From: Drosophila miranda
Taxonomy: Eukaryota > Arthropoda > Insecta > Diptera > Drosophilidae
Direction of reading: 5' to 3'
Assembly (NCBI RefSeq): GCF_003369915.1
Contig: NW_022881603.1
Location: 4,092,001 to 4,156,000, forward strand
DNA length: 64,000 nucleotides
The notes under the pieces are model-generated. The model saw nothing but the letters and a program-made list of their open reading frames with translations, had not been told where the DNA came from and ran no database searches. Within the stretch, counting starts at the first letter, position 1. The number at the start of each line of letters is the position of its first letter. This document shows positions 49,863-59,971 of this stretch, piece after piece. Made by a program: the position numbers and the translations under genes.

Positions 49863-50334
49863 TGTTAATGTGTGTGTGTGTGTGTGTAGGAAGCTGGGTT
49901 GCATACGAGTGGGTATCCTACGGTGCGCAAGGGAGGGTCTGAAGACACGGCGACAGCCTCTGATGATTGCGATGGAAGATGAGTGACAGGCAGTAATGGT
50001 ACTGTTTCTGATACTGATTATATTGATAAAACTGATTCTTATTTATAGGTAATAAAAGGTACAAAAGTGCTGAGTCTGTCAAATATATGTTTTGTGTATT
50101 ATGGATAATTTTAGTGTCTGGTGGGCAATTGCGATATTTTGATGGTCATCAACTGCCCCGCTGTCTTCGCCCTCTGCGGAGAGAGTGCATTGTCAGCAGA
50201 AGTCACTGCAGTGGCCAGTGTGTTATCGTGAGGTATTATAATACATGTTAAATAGAACACTGTGTCACGGTGCCACTGTGTTATGCCGAAGGGTATTTTA
50301 AACTATTACTTAAGCATATTTCTGCAGCTGAACA
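49863..50334 (-). repeat. BEL-2 3' LTR
   Basis: On the plus strand it starts TGTTAATG and ends CTGAACA; on the minus strand it starts TGTTCAGC right after a purine tract. It contains a (GT)n run near the left edge. Only one LTR is present, so the ends are inferred. Confidence 0.65.
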
Positions 50335-50448
50335 TTCTCCCGGCCGTTGAAACTGTGTTCAACCATCGTTCAAGTCGACGGCAAACCGGCGTGCAAGGGG
50401 TATAGGGGTTGATGACATGGCTGGATCGGGATTTGATGGCCTTGGTTT

Positions 50449-52926
50449 TCATAGTTGATACTTCTCCCGGAAAATGACGGCAGTGATCAATAGATTTGAT
50501 ATTGCTAGGGCTGCATAAGCAGCGAGTTGATGGTGCTGCACGGTGGTGAGATGGTGTGGCAGCTCGTGATGATTGATGGCTGATAGTTGCTGGCGTAGAT
50601 CATCAAGTTCTTGAAGAAAGTCTGATGTCTGGTTCTTCAGTTGCCACATTGGTGGCGAGGGTGATGTCTCCGGTGGGCTCACGTCACCAAACCGAGTGTA
50701 AGTCGATTTTACTTCGCTGATTGTGGTGCTGAAGGTGCTGATGCTTACTTCAGTATTGCGAGCAGTGCAACCAGGGGACATGGAGAGTAGACCAGTTCCT
50801 TCCAGTGTTATGGTTGACGGAACTCCGTTGCATACTGCTTGAAGTTTAGTTGTAGAATGCGTTGCGAAGATCCATTTATTTGGATGCTGAGTTTTTAGCC
50901 ACACCGTGTCAGCCTTTGTGTGTATTACCTGACACAGTGTTTCTGTTTTATTGTTAAACAGTTGAAACTCACAGCGATTGTCCACATTGAAGATTGTCTG
51001 ATGGTCAAAGCAGATGAACTCCTCGCTGTGTACTTTAAGACAACGTCGGAATTCCTCTTGTGTAGTGCCCATGAACTGGTCTCGGTGGATGTTCACCGTT
51101 ACTATAGTGGTTCTGAGGTCAAATAGACTCCAGCTTGTTGAATCCCAAAACGGAATTGGGATGATGCTGAAGACTTCGAGCTGAGCTGTTGAGACCAGCG
51201 GTAGCGTCAGCTTGAAGATGACGTGTTTTGCAGTCGGGGTTCCTTCGGCTCGCATGATTCTGTATAGTTGAATCACCTCCTTCGTTGTGACCGGCAGCAT
51301 TTGATCTTGTGGCAAATGATCCCGTATCTGGTCTAGTTGGTCTATTAGTTGCTCGGGAGACACCAGCGTGGGGCTTATTCTCCGATGATGAATACCGATT
51401 AGGACATCAGATATGTCGGACTGCATTCGTTGGAGAGTTGTTGTGAGTAGGGTTAATTGTGCTATTAGTCCTAAGTACGCTTGAGTCAGATGAACGCTGT
51501 GATATGACCCTCTTTCTCGGTTGATAGTAGCCATATGCTGTTCCAAAATTTTTAGGCGATTATCAGTTGTTACTTTGTCTTTTCTGACTACGTTTATTGT
51601 CGCGTCGACAATTGATGTTTGGTTTTGGAGCAGATGTAGTAGAAAGTCTTCATTGGTTTTCACTTTCTCAACTACTTGAGTCATCTCTTCTGCGTATTTT
51701 GCGTCGAGAACACTAAAAAGACTGCTTGCTACATTTCCTATGATGTCCAGCGGCGATCTGCGTTTTCGAGAGTTTTTCATTAAAACGCTTCCTGCTTGTA
51801 GCTCGTTATACACATGTTGAAAGTGTTGAACTATGGAGTTACATGCCGGAACATTTTTTAGTTCAGGGCACATGTATCGTAACTCTGCAATTCCAGCATA
51901 CATTAGTTGCATATCCTTCCAATATGGGTCCAAGTCATAGTATACGATCATGGTCCACTCAGACGTTGCTATTCTTGATGTTCCAAGTTTCTCATAGAAT
52001 ATTCCAGGCTTGTTTGCGAATTGTGTCACATTTATTGACTGTGACAATGCTAATGGAAGCATGAGCAACAGCACCACTAATGTTGATGTAATTGTAGGTG
52101 ACAATTTTGTTGTTCGCTGTGTGGGTGGCTCATCACTCTCCGTGGTGTCACTGATCACGTTGTGGGAACGTTTGATTGCCACATCTTCTGGAAAGAGCGG
52201 CGCTAGACGAGTGATCGGGAGCTTGTATACGCCAGATGCTGTCTTAACGTCAACCACTCGTACGTGGTTGTCCTGTCCAGGATATGTTTTAATGATGCGA
52301 CCCATTGGCCACTTCATTACAGGAAGGTTGTCTTCCTTAACGAAAACTAATAATCCTTCAGGTACGTTTGGTAAAGCGGTCTTCCATTTATGCCGAGCTT
52401 GCAATTCTTGGAGGTATTCTGTACACCATTGTTTCCAGAATGAATGCTTTAGGCGCGATACCAATTCCCAGCGCTTGACCAATGTTCTTCCTTGATGATC
52501 AGTATTGACTTCAGGAGGCGTTGTCAATGGTTCACCAATCAAGAAGTGTTCTGGGGTGAGCGCTGTTGTATCAGTGGGATCATTTGACATTGGAGTGATG
52601 GGTCGAGAATTGAGAATTGCTTCAATTTCGATTATCACTGTGTTTAGTTCTTCAAATGTCAATGAGGCTGTGTTGGTGGTTGTTATCAACAGCTTTTTTG
52701 CTGATTTTACCGCCGCTTCCCAGAGGCCGCCAAACGATGGAGCCCTGGGAGGAATGAATTTAAAATCCACTTGTTTTTTGTTACAATGATTCGTGATCAG
52801 AGCACTTGCCTTTGAGCTGAATATAGTCTTCTAATTCTTTAAGCTGGTTGTTTGCACCCACAAAGTTCGTTGCATTGTCGCAATGAATGGTTTGGCACTT
52901 CCCACGTCTGCTTAAGAATCGACGCA
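50449..52926 (-). pseudogene. BEL-2 integrase C-terminus plus envelope-like region
   Basis: An open frame of 773 codons (52770-50449) begins inside the integrase (FIPPRAPSFGGLWEAA), continues through the DUF5641-type tail (to about residue 200) and runs without a stop into an env-like part. That part has a hydrophobic leader at about 228-243, a glycoprotein-like ectodomain, a dibasic furin-type site (RKRR, about 336-339) followed by a fusion-peptide-like segment, and a hydrophobic C-terminal anchor near residues 750-770. Upstream, the integrase core (CDNATNFVGANN) is in a different frame and a stop lies near 52780, so a frameshift separates them. Envelope genes of this baculovirus-F-like type are known from roo and related BEL elements. 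The element lacks gag, protease and RT here. Confidence 0.75.
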
Positions 52927-53300
52927 AGTAGTTATTATATAGGCATTTTGCTATGGGACAGTGTTAGGTACACAAAGGAGGAATATAAATTATAGAGAAA
53001 GTAGAAAGGTTCAAGGGCATCGAATCCGTTTTTCAGGAAACACTTAAAAAATACCTCTAAACTATCTCATTAGATTCATTGCAAAGGGATGACCTACCTG
53101 TTTGAGGGTTGTTTGAATCGCAACACGGGACCAATCGTAAAAACAGGTTCATTGACAGTAAGAGGGAGGAGAGAGAATATAAATGAGCGAAGGATCGATT
53201 TGAGAGGATTTTACATGGTTGAGAAACAGGATTGAGATCGAAGTTAGTTCACATTATCACCGATAGGTGGCGCCACCAAGTAGTAAAGGATAAGGGACGG
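52927..53300. repeat. 374-bp inverted repeat, left arm
   Basis: Starts AGTAGTTATTATATAGG and ends GGGACGG. It is the near-perfect reverse complement of 53653-54026. Likely a Polinton terminal inverted repeat, in opposite orientation to the element that follows. Confidence 0.85.
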
Positions 53301-53652
53301 TCATATTTTAGACTGAATTACCAAATTCGCAACATGTTGCAGCAACATATGCTTAAGAATGTGCAGCTTGGCAACATGTTGAATGTAAATGTGCATCATA
53401 TTGCTATGTTATTACGTGATCATGTTAAAAAATACTTATAAGATATTTTATTAACATTGAATTGGGAAACAATTTCTGCTATGTTATTAACTGGTCAAGT
53501 TAAATAAATACTTATAGAACATTTTATAAGTATAGAGGGTTGAATGGTAAGAGAACACAAATTAATGGAGATATATACAGGAGCACACAAAGAATAAAAT
53601 TATAATAGGAAGACATAAAAATTAATTAAAGCTACTTATATTAAATATACGG
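53301..53652. other. 352-bp spacer between inverted arms
   Basis: AT-rich. It contains two similar direct units of about 55 bp (near 53400-53455 and 53478-53533, both with TGCTATGTTATTA and ATACTTATA strings). No gene. Confidence 0.6.
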
Positions 53653-54026
53653 CCGTCCCTTATCCTTTACTACTTGGTGGCGCCACCTATCGGTGATAAT
53701 GTGAACTAACTTCGATCTCAATCCTGTTTCTCAACCATGTAAAATCCTCTCAAATCGATCCTTCGCTCATTTATATTCTCTCTCCTCCCTCTTACTGTCA
53801 ATGAACCTGTTTTTACGATTGGTCCCGTGTTGCGATTCAAACAACCCTCAAACAGGTAGGTCATCCCTTTGCAATGAATCTAATGTGATAGTTTAGAGGT
53901 ATTTTTTAAGTGTTTCCTGAAAAACGGATTCGATGCCCTTGAACCTTTCTACTTTCTCTATAATTTATATTCCTCCTTTGTGTACCTAACACTGTCCCAT
54001 AGCAAAATGCCTATATAATAACTACT
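53653..54026. repeat. 374-bp inverted repeat, right arm
   Basis: Reverse complement of 52927-53300, with few differences. It lies directly before the first Polinton gene, which supports its being that element's terminal repeat. Confidence 0.85.
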
Positions 54027-54070
54027 CACAGCTAACAGCTAGTACATAAACTAGTAATCTTTCAACAAAG

Positions 54071-54424
54071 ATGGACGACCTTGAAATCATTTTTATCGAT
54101 TCCCAACCGGAATCAACCATAAATCTGGACTCTCAGCCGAGCTCCGTAGACCTGTCCTTGATTTTTGGGATTAAGACCCAACCCTATCTCGAGAGCAACT
54201 TGACCTGGTTAAGTGACATTAAATGGGATGATGACGACGATGACCCAAGGAATGCAACGCCTAATAATGATAATCCATCATACATTTTCCCGGATGATGA
54301 CAACATTTTCGATTTAGTAGATAATCAGGATGATGATAAAAGATCTCAACTCCAGGAACTACTTCGGGATGAAGATGATGATGACTTAATTGCTGCGGTA
54401 AAATTAGCTGAGGCGAAATTTTAA
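54071..54424 (+). CDS. acidic Polinton protein, unknown function
   Basis: 117 residues starting at ATG 54071, just inside the terminal repeat. It is strongly acidic, with DDDDDD near residues 53-58 and several more Asp/Glu clusters, and it ends with a short helical LIAAVKLAEAKF segment. There is no recognised domain. The position next to the terminus and the acidity would suit a DNA mimic or an early regulatory protein, but this is guesswork. AATAA strings follow directly after the stop. Confidence 0.6.
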   Translation: MDDLEIIFIDSQPESTINLDSQPSSVDLSLIFGIKTQPYLESNLTWLSDIKWDDDDDDPRNATPNNDNPSYIFPDDDNIFDLVDNQDDDKRSQLQELLRDEDDDDLIAAVKLAEAKF

Positions 54425-54745
54425 TAATAAAAATAATATAAACATATGTATATAATAAATATATCACATTTAACCACTATTTATTTTAAATGTTTGCTGT
54501 TTTACTTTTGATTGGTTGAATTTCACTTCCTCTTATTACAAGAGAATCATAGGATTCGTTTGAAACAGGTTTCTTCCAAGTGAGGATTACATAAAAAGAA
54601 TAAGTGGATTTCAGGTAGGATACTGATGCTTTTGAATGAATTTATTGAGTATTTTTTACATCATATTATACTTAGTTGGTAAATTTATGTAAGGGTATTT
54701 ATATATTTTAAAACGCACAGATTATTTCATTTCTGAATATTTATT

Positions 54746-54970
54746 TTATATTTTTCGCTTTAATTCCATGTTATGCTTAAATAAAATATGCATATTGAAG
54801 TCAATTCTCAACCAAAACAGTTCAGTTCCTGGACATAAGTAACATCGATAAAATGATGATTTTGATTTTGAATAACTAAAGTTGTGGATTTTTAAGGTGT
54901 GTTTTTTCAGTTCATTGCGGGAACAAAAAGATGTTTTTAAATAGCACAACTCGCAATGAAATGTCCTCAT
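54746..54970 (-). CDS. small two-finger C2H2 protein
   Basis: 74 residues from the ATG at 54968-54970. Two Cys2-His2 arrangements are visible: C6/C9 with H23 and H29 (FHCELC...KKHTLKIH), and C43/C46 with H60 and H65 (YRCYLC...MHILFKHN). It is basic and could bind nucleic acid. It is convergent to the acidic gene. Not recognised beyond the fingers; it could be a remnant of a longer gene. Confidence 0.55.
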   Translation of the reverse strand: MRTFHCELCYLKTSFCSRNELKKHTLKIHNFSYSKSKSSFYRCYLCPGTELFWLRIDFNMHILFKHNMELKRKI

Positions 54971-55358
54971 TTCGAAGTAAAAGTGAACTAACCTATTTCA
55001 GTAACTTACAGTTCTTATATAGGAAGTGATCAGCATATAAACAAAAATTCTATGCATTTTGTTGTGTTTTATAATTTTTTCATGTTGACTGTTATATAAG
55101 ACCAAAAATGTAAATATAATATTTGAACCAATATACAGCAGTGTATCCATAATTCATCCCTTATTAATCAACCACCAATCAGACTTAAGACATCTGGCCA
55201 TTACAGCTTTAAAACCATTTACTTATTATCACTCAACTACCAATCTGCTCAGATCACATTTGTATAAAATTGAATTAATGAGAGTATAAAAGATCATGCA
55301 ATCTTTCAAATAATTTAGTATAAAATCATTAGTAGTTTGAATAGTTTCTATTACTATA

Positions 55359-55743
55359 ATGGTAGGTAAGAATATTTAAATCTCTATATAGAAAATGATA
55401 AGCACTTAATCAAATATATACCTAGGCTTTCCTAGAATTACTTAACGAGACAAAGCCGGCGGTTGGATACACAAAGGTTGAGGACCTGTGCATAGGATTT
55501 GAGTACAAGATCAATGGATGTAAAATAAAAAAAACATCATTTGGAAATAAAGTAGTCCTTTATTTAACTGATAAAAACAACGAACCGCTTTGGATATTTT
55601 TACCTAAAAGTTATGTAACCAAATTTTCCACAAAAACGCCCTTTAAGATGTTGAAGGAGCATGGAATCTCACATCTTATATATAAAGGAAAAGAGATGAA
55701 TAGATATAGCACTGCCCATTTCCAATTTATATGTAAAGAGTAA
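55359..55743 (+). CDS. small spliced Polinton gene, 104 residues
   Basis: A seven-base first exon (55359-55365, ATGGTAG) is followed by an intron with a perfect GTAAG donor (55366-55435) and an AG acceptor in CTAG at 55435. Exon 2 runs from 55436 to the TAA at 55741-55743 and is entirely open in that phase. Using the earlier AG at 55425 gives an immediate stop, which supports the later acceptor. The product is basic, with an alternating strand pattern (NKVVLYLTD and EPLWIFLPK) that recalls small beta-rich proteins of Polintons. Function unknown. A diverged partial copy of its 3' end is repeated downstream at about 55845-55895. Confidence 0.6.
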
Positions 55744-55844
55744 ATAAAGATTTCCCATTATATATATATGTAAGAGAAGAAGAGACAACTATACATGTAA
55801 AGACAAAAATAAACAAAAAGGTTAAGAATATACATATGTAAAAA

Positions 55845-55895
55845 AGAGATGGCTAGATATAGTACTTATCATTTCCAACACATGGGTAAAGAAAA
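55845..55895 (+). repeat. partial duplicate of the preceding gene's 3' end
   Basis: AAAGAGATGGCTAGATATAG and the following bases closely match the 3' coding end at about 55690-55740. This suggests a small tandem duplication followed by divergence. Confidence 0.5.
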
Positions 55896-55984
55896 ATATA
55901 AGGGAAACAGAGCAAAGACGTGGATATAAAGAGTCCTGCTCTTTGAATCATTATCAGTAATAGAGTCAAGAAGACAGCTGCAAG

Positions 55985-56284
55985 ATGCATGCCAAACAAA
56001 TACAACTTTTTTTAGTGCAATTCGAGGAGATGATCTTCGAGAAGCACGTACAAATTCTTGAAAATTTGATGAGCATTTTGGAGGATCTGGAGGAAAAGGA
56101 GCTTCAGTACTCCAAGTTTGGCTTTCATTATAAGCTATGCCCCTGGAGTGATGACGATGCAACGGATGGACCTGACACATGCCTGTGTCATACCCTACCA
56201 AATAAGAAAGCAGAATCTATAGACCTAATGTTAAAGTACTATAACTTAAATAAAAGATTGTATCCCAGCTCAAAAAATCAATAA
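55985..56284 (+). CDS. small Polinton protein, unknown
   Basis: 99 residues from ATG 55985. The N-terminal half is predicted helical (QFEEMIFEKHVQILENLMSI). The centre has paired cysteines (CPW, CLC), and the tail is basic. No domain recognised. It is convergent with the protease gene, 33 bp from its end. Confidence 0.5.
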   Translation: MHAKQIQLFLVQFEEMIFEKHVQILENLMSILEDLEEKELQYSKFGFHYKLCPWSDDDATDGPDTCLCHTLPNKKAESIDLMLKYYNLNKRLYPSSKNQ

Positions 56285-56317
56285 ACATCTTAAATGTCTC
56301 TGAAATAATATTGTGTT

Positions 56318-56776
56318 TTATTTTAAACGAATTTTCTTAAACATTTGTATTATTAACTTATCATTATAGTTAAAATCATTTTTCTTAAATTGTTTTAAAA
56401 AACAATTTAATGTTTTTTTGCTGCTTTTAAATATTCCATATAGGATACAGTAATGACCGCATGTATTTGAAAAATAACCTTGCAGTGGTTGTTTATTAAA
56501 TGTAAACTTTGTGGAATTTTTCATTAATATTTTTAAAAATTCTTTATTTTGGGGATATTGACCATATGAATCAAAAAATTCTGCTGAATATTTGTTTTCA
56601 AAGTAAAAAGCAACCCAATGAGTTCCTGAATGGCTTGAAGAATCTGTGTTTGCTATTATTAAAGCAGGATATTTCGAAATTACTTGAGGCAGCTGATCAG
56701 AGGGATAAACTCCTTTAAAAATTGTTTTTGTTTTTGAATGCTTGGAAAGCAACTTATCGATTTGCAATGTATTCAT
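56318..56776 (-). CDS. adenain-like cysteine protease
   Basis: 152 residues from the ATG at 56774-56776. It shows the C5/C48-type catalytic arrangement: His in THWVAFYF (about residue 49), Asp in EFFDSYGQ (about 65), Gln in KQPLQG (about 97) and Cys in NTCGHYC (about 105). The length is typical for Polinton proteases. In adenoviruses and virophages the relative processes capsid proteins. It lies two bases from the major capsid gene start-to-end boundary, in the same orientation, forming a morphogenesis block. The frame is intact. Confidence 0.85.
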   Translation of the reverse strand: MNTLQIDKLLSKHSKTKTIFKGVYPSDQLPQVISKYPALIIANTDSSSHSGTHWVAFYFENKYSAEFFDSYGQYPQNKEFLKILMKNSTKFTFNKQPLQGYFSNTCGHYCILYGIFKSSKKTLNCFLKQFKKNDFNYNDKLIIQMFKKIRLK

Positions 56777-56778
56777 TT

Positions 56779-58071
56779 TTACAATAGAACACGAATATTT
56801 CTATGTTTATCAATATCAATCATTGAGTCATATTCACAGTATACCAGACAAGTAACTGCTTCTGTAAGAGGCTCCGAAAATCGTCCTTCAATTCGGATGG
56901 CACCTTGTGATATTAAATTTGAGCATACAGTTGAATTGTGATGGTCTGCAGTTAGGTCAAATGCTAATATAAAACTATTTTTATCAAACATTTCCTTTGT
57001 AATTTGTAAGCCTCGATCATAATGTTTTATTCGACTTGATCTGAATAGCATATTATATCCTCTAGAGCTTTGAGCATTTTCAGAGTTCGAGAAATCAAAC
57101 TCAAGTGCCTGCGATGGTACTTGTACTCCATTAACCAATAGATTAAAGCGTTGAATTTTAAAATGATCAAAATGGAAGGGGTTTAATGCCCGATTTCCAG
57201 AATATGATTTGTTTTTCACCATGCAAAAAGCCAAAAAATTGGGAAGCTGTCCAATAACTGCATTGTCAATTGATAATGTATTATTTCCTGGATATGTTGT
57301 AAATGATTTTACTTGAACTTTGCTGTATGGATAAATGGCATTTTTAGTTTGTAAAACATGATGATGAGCCAATAAAATGCTCGGATTAATAGTTATGTGG
57401 TTCATGAATAGTTGGGCCTCCAATATTTTAAGATTTGATTCAGTTTCAGATTCCATTAAATAAAATGCTGTTTTTTCAATGTTAAAAGTAATCCTCAAAT
57501 CTACATTATTTATAAGCAGTTTTGGTTGATTAAATATATCTCCATGAACTTTTCCGAATAGTTCAACCTTATTACTGTTTTGAAAAATATTTTTGAGCAT
57601 AATGGATCCATCGGTGTTGACGTATCTACCAGATATTAATTTACCATAATTAGGATAATAACCTTGAGTGGCTAAGTGACTTTCACTGGCATCACTACCA
57701 TAGTTTAAAATCGTTTGCAAATACGATCTATAATGATAGTTATTATCACTCTGAGAAACCAAAATATTATTTAAATATACGGACGAACTTCTAAACATTG
57801 AATGCAAAATATTATTCACTACTCCAACATCGTTTCCTTCAATGTTGGTATTATCACTTTTTCTTAGTTGCACAACAAGTCTTAAGTAAACACTTGACAG
57901 GTCTCGATATGTTTCCCCGTTTCCTAAGCAAACGAATTCAATTGAAGAAGCACTGTCCAACGAAGCTATGGGGTTATATGAAACTTCTTCTGTTCTCAGA
58001 ATAGAGCTTTGTGTAGGATGTGGCTCAAAGAGATCCAATTCGCTTTTCATACATTCAATATGGGTGGTCAT
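56779..58071 (-). CDS. double jelly-roll major capsid-like protein
   Basis: 430 residues from the ATG at 58069-58071. The N-terminus contains the CMKSELDLFEPHPTQSSI segment found in the F54H12.2-like proteins of invertebrate genomes, which are the proposed Polinton major capsid protein. The rest is beta-rich without low complexity, as expected of two jelly rolls. No stop or frameshift was seen, so this is one of the best-preserved genes in the element. It is followed by the protease gene and preceded by a basic minor protein. Assignment rests on recalled family resemblance. Confidence 0.75.
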   Translation of the reverse strand: MTTHIECMKSELDLFEPHPTQSSILRTEEVSYNPIASLDSASSIEFVCLGNGETYRDLSSVYLRLVVQLRKSDNTNIEGNDVGVVNNILHSMFRSSSVYLNNILVSQSDNNYHYRSYLQTILNYGSDASESHLATQGYYPNYGKLISGRYVNTDGSIMLKNIFQNSNKVELFGKVHGDIFNQPKLLINNVDLRITFNIEKTAFYLMESETESNLKILEAQLFMNHITINPSILLAHHHVLQTKNAIYPYSKVQVKSFTTYPGNNTLSIDNAVIGQLPNFLAFCMVKNKSYSGNRALNPFHFDHFKIQRFNLLVNGVQVPSQALEFDFSNSENAQSSRGYNMLFRSSRIKHYDRGLQITKEMFDKNSFILAFDLTADHHNSTVCSNLISQGAIRIEGRFSEPLTEAVTCLVYCEYDSMIDIDKHRNIRVLL

Positions 58072-58538
58072 TTTGATTTAGAAAAAATGTCTCTTATAGT
58101 TAATTTCTTTGTTGATTTTTTTTTTTTGGGTCTCGACTGCGTATGTTTGCTTCCTTCTTTAGATGATAAATGAGATAGTTTTTTCCTAGACCTTCTCTTT
58201 TTATTCTTTTTACCTGCTCCATTCTGGAATCGGGTTAACTTATTAATGGCTTTATTTGACAGGTTTTGCAAAGCAATTTTACTTTGTTCTTGGATAATAG
58301 TTCTTAAAGGTTTTCGACCAAACTCATTTATTACTGCCTTTCCAGTCTCAGAAGCTTGGTTTTTAATAGCGTTTATCCCCGAAAGGAATAGTGGTTTTAT
58401 GTAATTAAGAAGACCACTAAAAAAATTCCCAATTCCTCTACCTTGTTGGATAACTCTGGGTGAAACATAAAGACTTCATATATGATTCAACCCTCCTCCA
58501 CACTGATTTAAATAATATTGTTGATAAGATTTCGTCAT
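58068..58538 (-). pseudogene. basic minor virion-type protein with in-frame stop
   Basis: The frame starts at ATG 58536-58538 with a short segment rich in Tyr, Gln and Gly. It has a TGA at 58476-58478 after 20 codons, then stays open in the same frame to 58068. The second part begins with a Gly-rich and hydrophobic stretch (GIGNFFSGLLNYIKPLF) and ends in a Lys/Arg-rich tail. Similar short proteins sit next to the capsid gene in other Polintons, and an analogy to adenovirus minor core or protein VI-like products has been suggested. The start of the capsid gene overlaps its end by four bases. The stop inactivates this copy. Confidence 0.6.
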
Positions 58539-58584
58539 GGTGGTTATTTCTACTCTGAATAAATTTCCATCTTTACAGTATTAT

Positions 58585-59132
58585 TTATAGCATTTCTTTT
58601 CGTTTTTTAAAGTGAAGGGTAACAAAAATTGGAATTGATGAAGATTCAAATGGTACTTTATACCCTTTTGAATCGGTAATTAAGATCGAAATTTCTTTTG
58701 GAGACCATATTTCAATGGGATAATATTCAATATTGTTGAATTGTATAAGTTGCTCTTTTCCATTATAATGTAATACTCGAAGACATCGAGGTCTTTTATT
58801 TCCAACACATCTTGGTTTGATAATGTCAGTGTAAACAAAAATCAACCCATTTTGAAACTGTTCAGACTCTATTGACTCATTTTCATATCGAAATGTTTCT
58901 CCATTTACTAACGAATTCTGTTGTTTCTTCAGATGCGATTGAGGTATTCTCAGGCCTGCTTTTTATACATTTATTTAGATATACATAAGTCTGTAATTCC
59001 TACTTCCCAGTCATCGTTCATGTTTTCAGGAATATTTACAATGTTTGTAAATGCACACTTAACGTTATCATGATATACATTTAACGAATCATTACTAAGT
59101 ACTGTCACGAAAAACTCTGTTACATTTACCAT
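58585..59132 (-). pseudogene. penton-like minor capsid protein, broken
   Basis: The N-terminal 53 codons (59132-58974) carry the pattern FFVTVLSNDSLNVY...NMNDDWEVGI, which I associate with Polinton penton-type minor capsid proteins (single jelly roll). A TAA at 58971-58973 and a frameshift follow. The C-terminal part is open in another frame from about 58950 to 58585 (LIFVYTDIIKPRCVGN). The two pieces belong to one gene of roughly 180 codons that is no longer functional. It lies between the basic protein gene and a gene of unknown function. Confidence 0.6.
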
Positions 59133-59159
59133 TTTTAGTTCTACGTTCTTTGCAGTTTA

Positions 59160-59639
59160 TTAATTATAGGAAAACCAATTAATTTTGTTTTTTCCAATTT
59201 GCACGGCCTTACTGTTTCTAACAGCCCTCATCAACTTTTCTCGTCCACTTACGTATTTCAAGTCTTGAAATGGATTTGGTTCACTTTTATACCTCTTAAG
59301 TTTTACTCTTAGCTTTCGCTGTTTATCAGTAAGCTTCACTTTAGTCAATGCTGATTTTCTTGATGCTTGAGTGTCTAAAAATGAAGTATCCTCAACTTTA
59401 CGCTTATTAGGTTTTGAGTTGAAAGATTTTTCGGTCAGAAAATCTTCATCATCGATGTCGTTAGGTAAATCAGAGAACATATTTGTGATAGAGAGTTCCT
59501 TTTTTGAGGACTCATTATTTGTATTGTTAAGAATGGAAGTGTTAGGTTTTACATCTAACCAAACTGACTCGTCTTGTGTTTGTATTCCAATGCTTTGAGG
59601 TGGTGAAAGTCGTTTGTTCTGCGTAGTTCGTATATCCAT
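59160..59639 (-). CDS. Polinton protein of unknown function, basic C-terminus
   Basis: 159 residues if started at the ATG at 59637-59639 (MDIRTTQNKRLSPPQ). The frame is open for 53 more codons upstream, but that part is the product of a local duplication of the neighbouring gene and begins with a non-ATG codon. The first half is polar and disordered with an acidic DLPNDIDDEDF patch. The second half is rich in Lys/Arg (TDKQRKLRVKLKRYK) and may form a helix. No domain recognised. Confidence 0.5.
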   Translation of the reverse strand: MDIRTTQNKRLSPPQSIGIQTQDESVWLDVKPNTSILNNTNNESSKKELSITNMFSDLPNDIDDEDFLTEKSFNSKPNKRKVEDTSFLDTQASRKSALTKVKLTDKQRKLRVKLKRYKSEPNPFQDLKYVSGREKLMRAVRNSKAVQIGKNKINWFSYN

Positions 59640-59662
59640 TGTCTTATTTATTTTTTTATTTT

Positions 59663-59890
59663 GATAGTAACACAATTCTTGACGTATTTTAATCCATTTA
59701 TTAAAGTCACTAGTTTTTTTATCATTTAAAATAGGCAAAAACGTTATTAAAAAATATATGTTTTTCTGGGCATTATTTACCAATTCTGATAGTAACACAA
59801 TTCTTGACGTATTTTAATCCATTTATTAAAGTCACTAGTTTTTTTATCATTTAAAATAGGCAAAAACGTTATATTTATTAAATCGTTTTT
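59663..59890. repeat. local tandem duplication of about 126 bp
   Basis: The segment starting TGATAGTAACACAATTC at 59663 recurs at about 59789 with small differences. It copies the 3' half of the small gene at 59777-59971 into the spacer before the next gene. Confidence 0.85.
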
Positions 59891-59971
59891 CTGGGCATTA
59901 TTTACCAATTTTTGATATGCATTCGGATGAATTAAAATAACTTTGGTTAATTGATGCTTATTTTTAAGCAT
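59777..59971 (-). CDS. small Polinton protein, 64 residues
   Basis: Starts at the ATG 59969-59971. The sequence (TKVILIHPNAYQKLV near the N-terminus, then LPILNDKKTSDFNKWIKIRQ) resembles short proteins encoded between ATPase and capsid genes in other Polintons. Function unknown. Its C-terminal half is duplicated just downstream, so the original stop context may be altered. Its start overlaps the end of the next gene by eight bases. Confidence 0.5.
   Translation of the reverse strand: MLKNKHQLTKVILIHPNAYQKLVNNAQKNDLINITFLPILNDKKTSDFNKWIKIRQELCYYQNW

Larger units (their letters stand above)
49863..52926 (-). mobile_element. env-bearing BEL/Pao (roo-like) element, 5' truncated (BEL-2)
   Basis: Minus-strand element that keeps its 3' LTR (49863-50334), a purine-rich tract (GGCCGGGAGAA on the minus strand) and the 3' part of the coding region: the integrase end followed in the same frame by an envelope-like domain. 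At about 52926 the pol sequence (around the CDNATNFVGA integrase aspartate) is cut by the inverted-repeat structure at 52927. There is no 5' LTR in the window. The left flank GATAG (49858-49862) would be the target duplication if the other end is found. Confidence 0.8.

Noticed and set aside
50449..52770. Host gene encoding a membrane glycoprotein
   Set aside because: The frame begins inside a BEL integrase and is followed by an LTR, so the envelope belongs to the retroelement.
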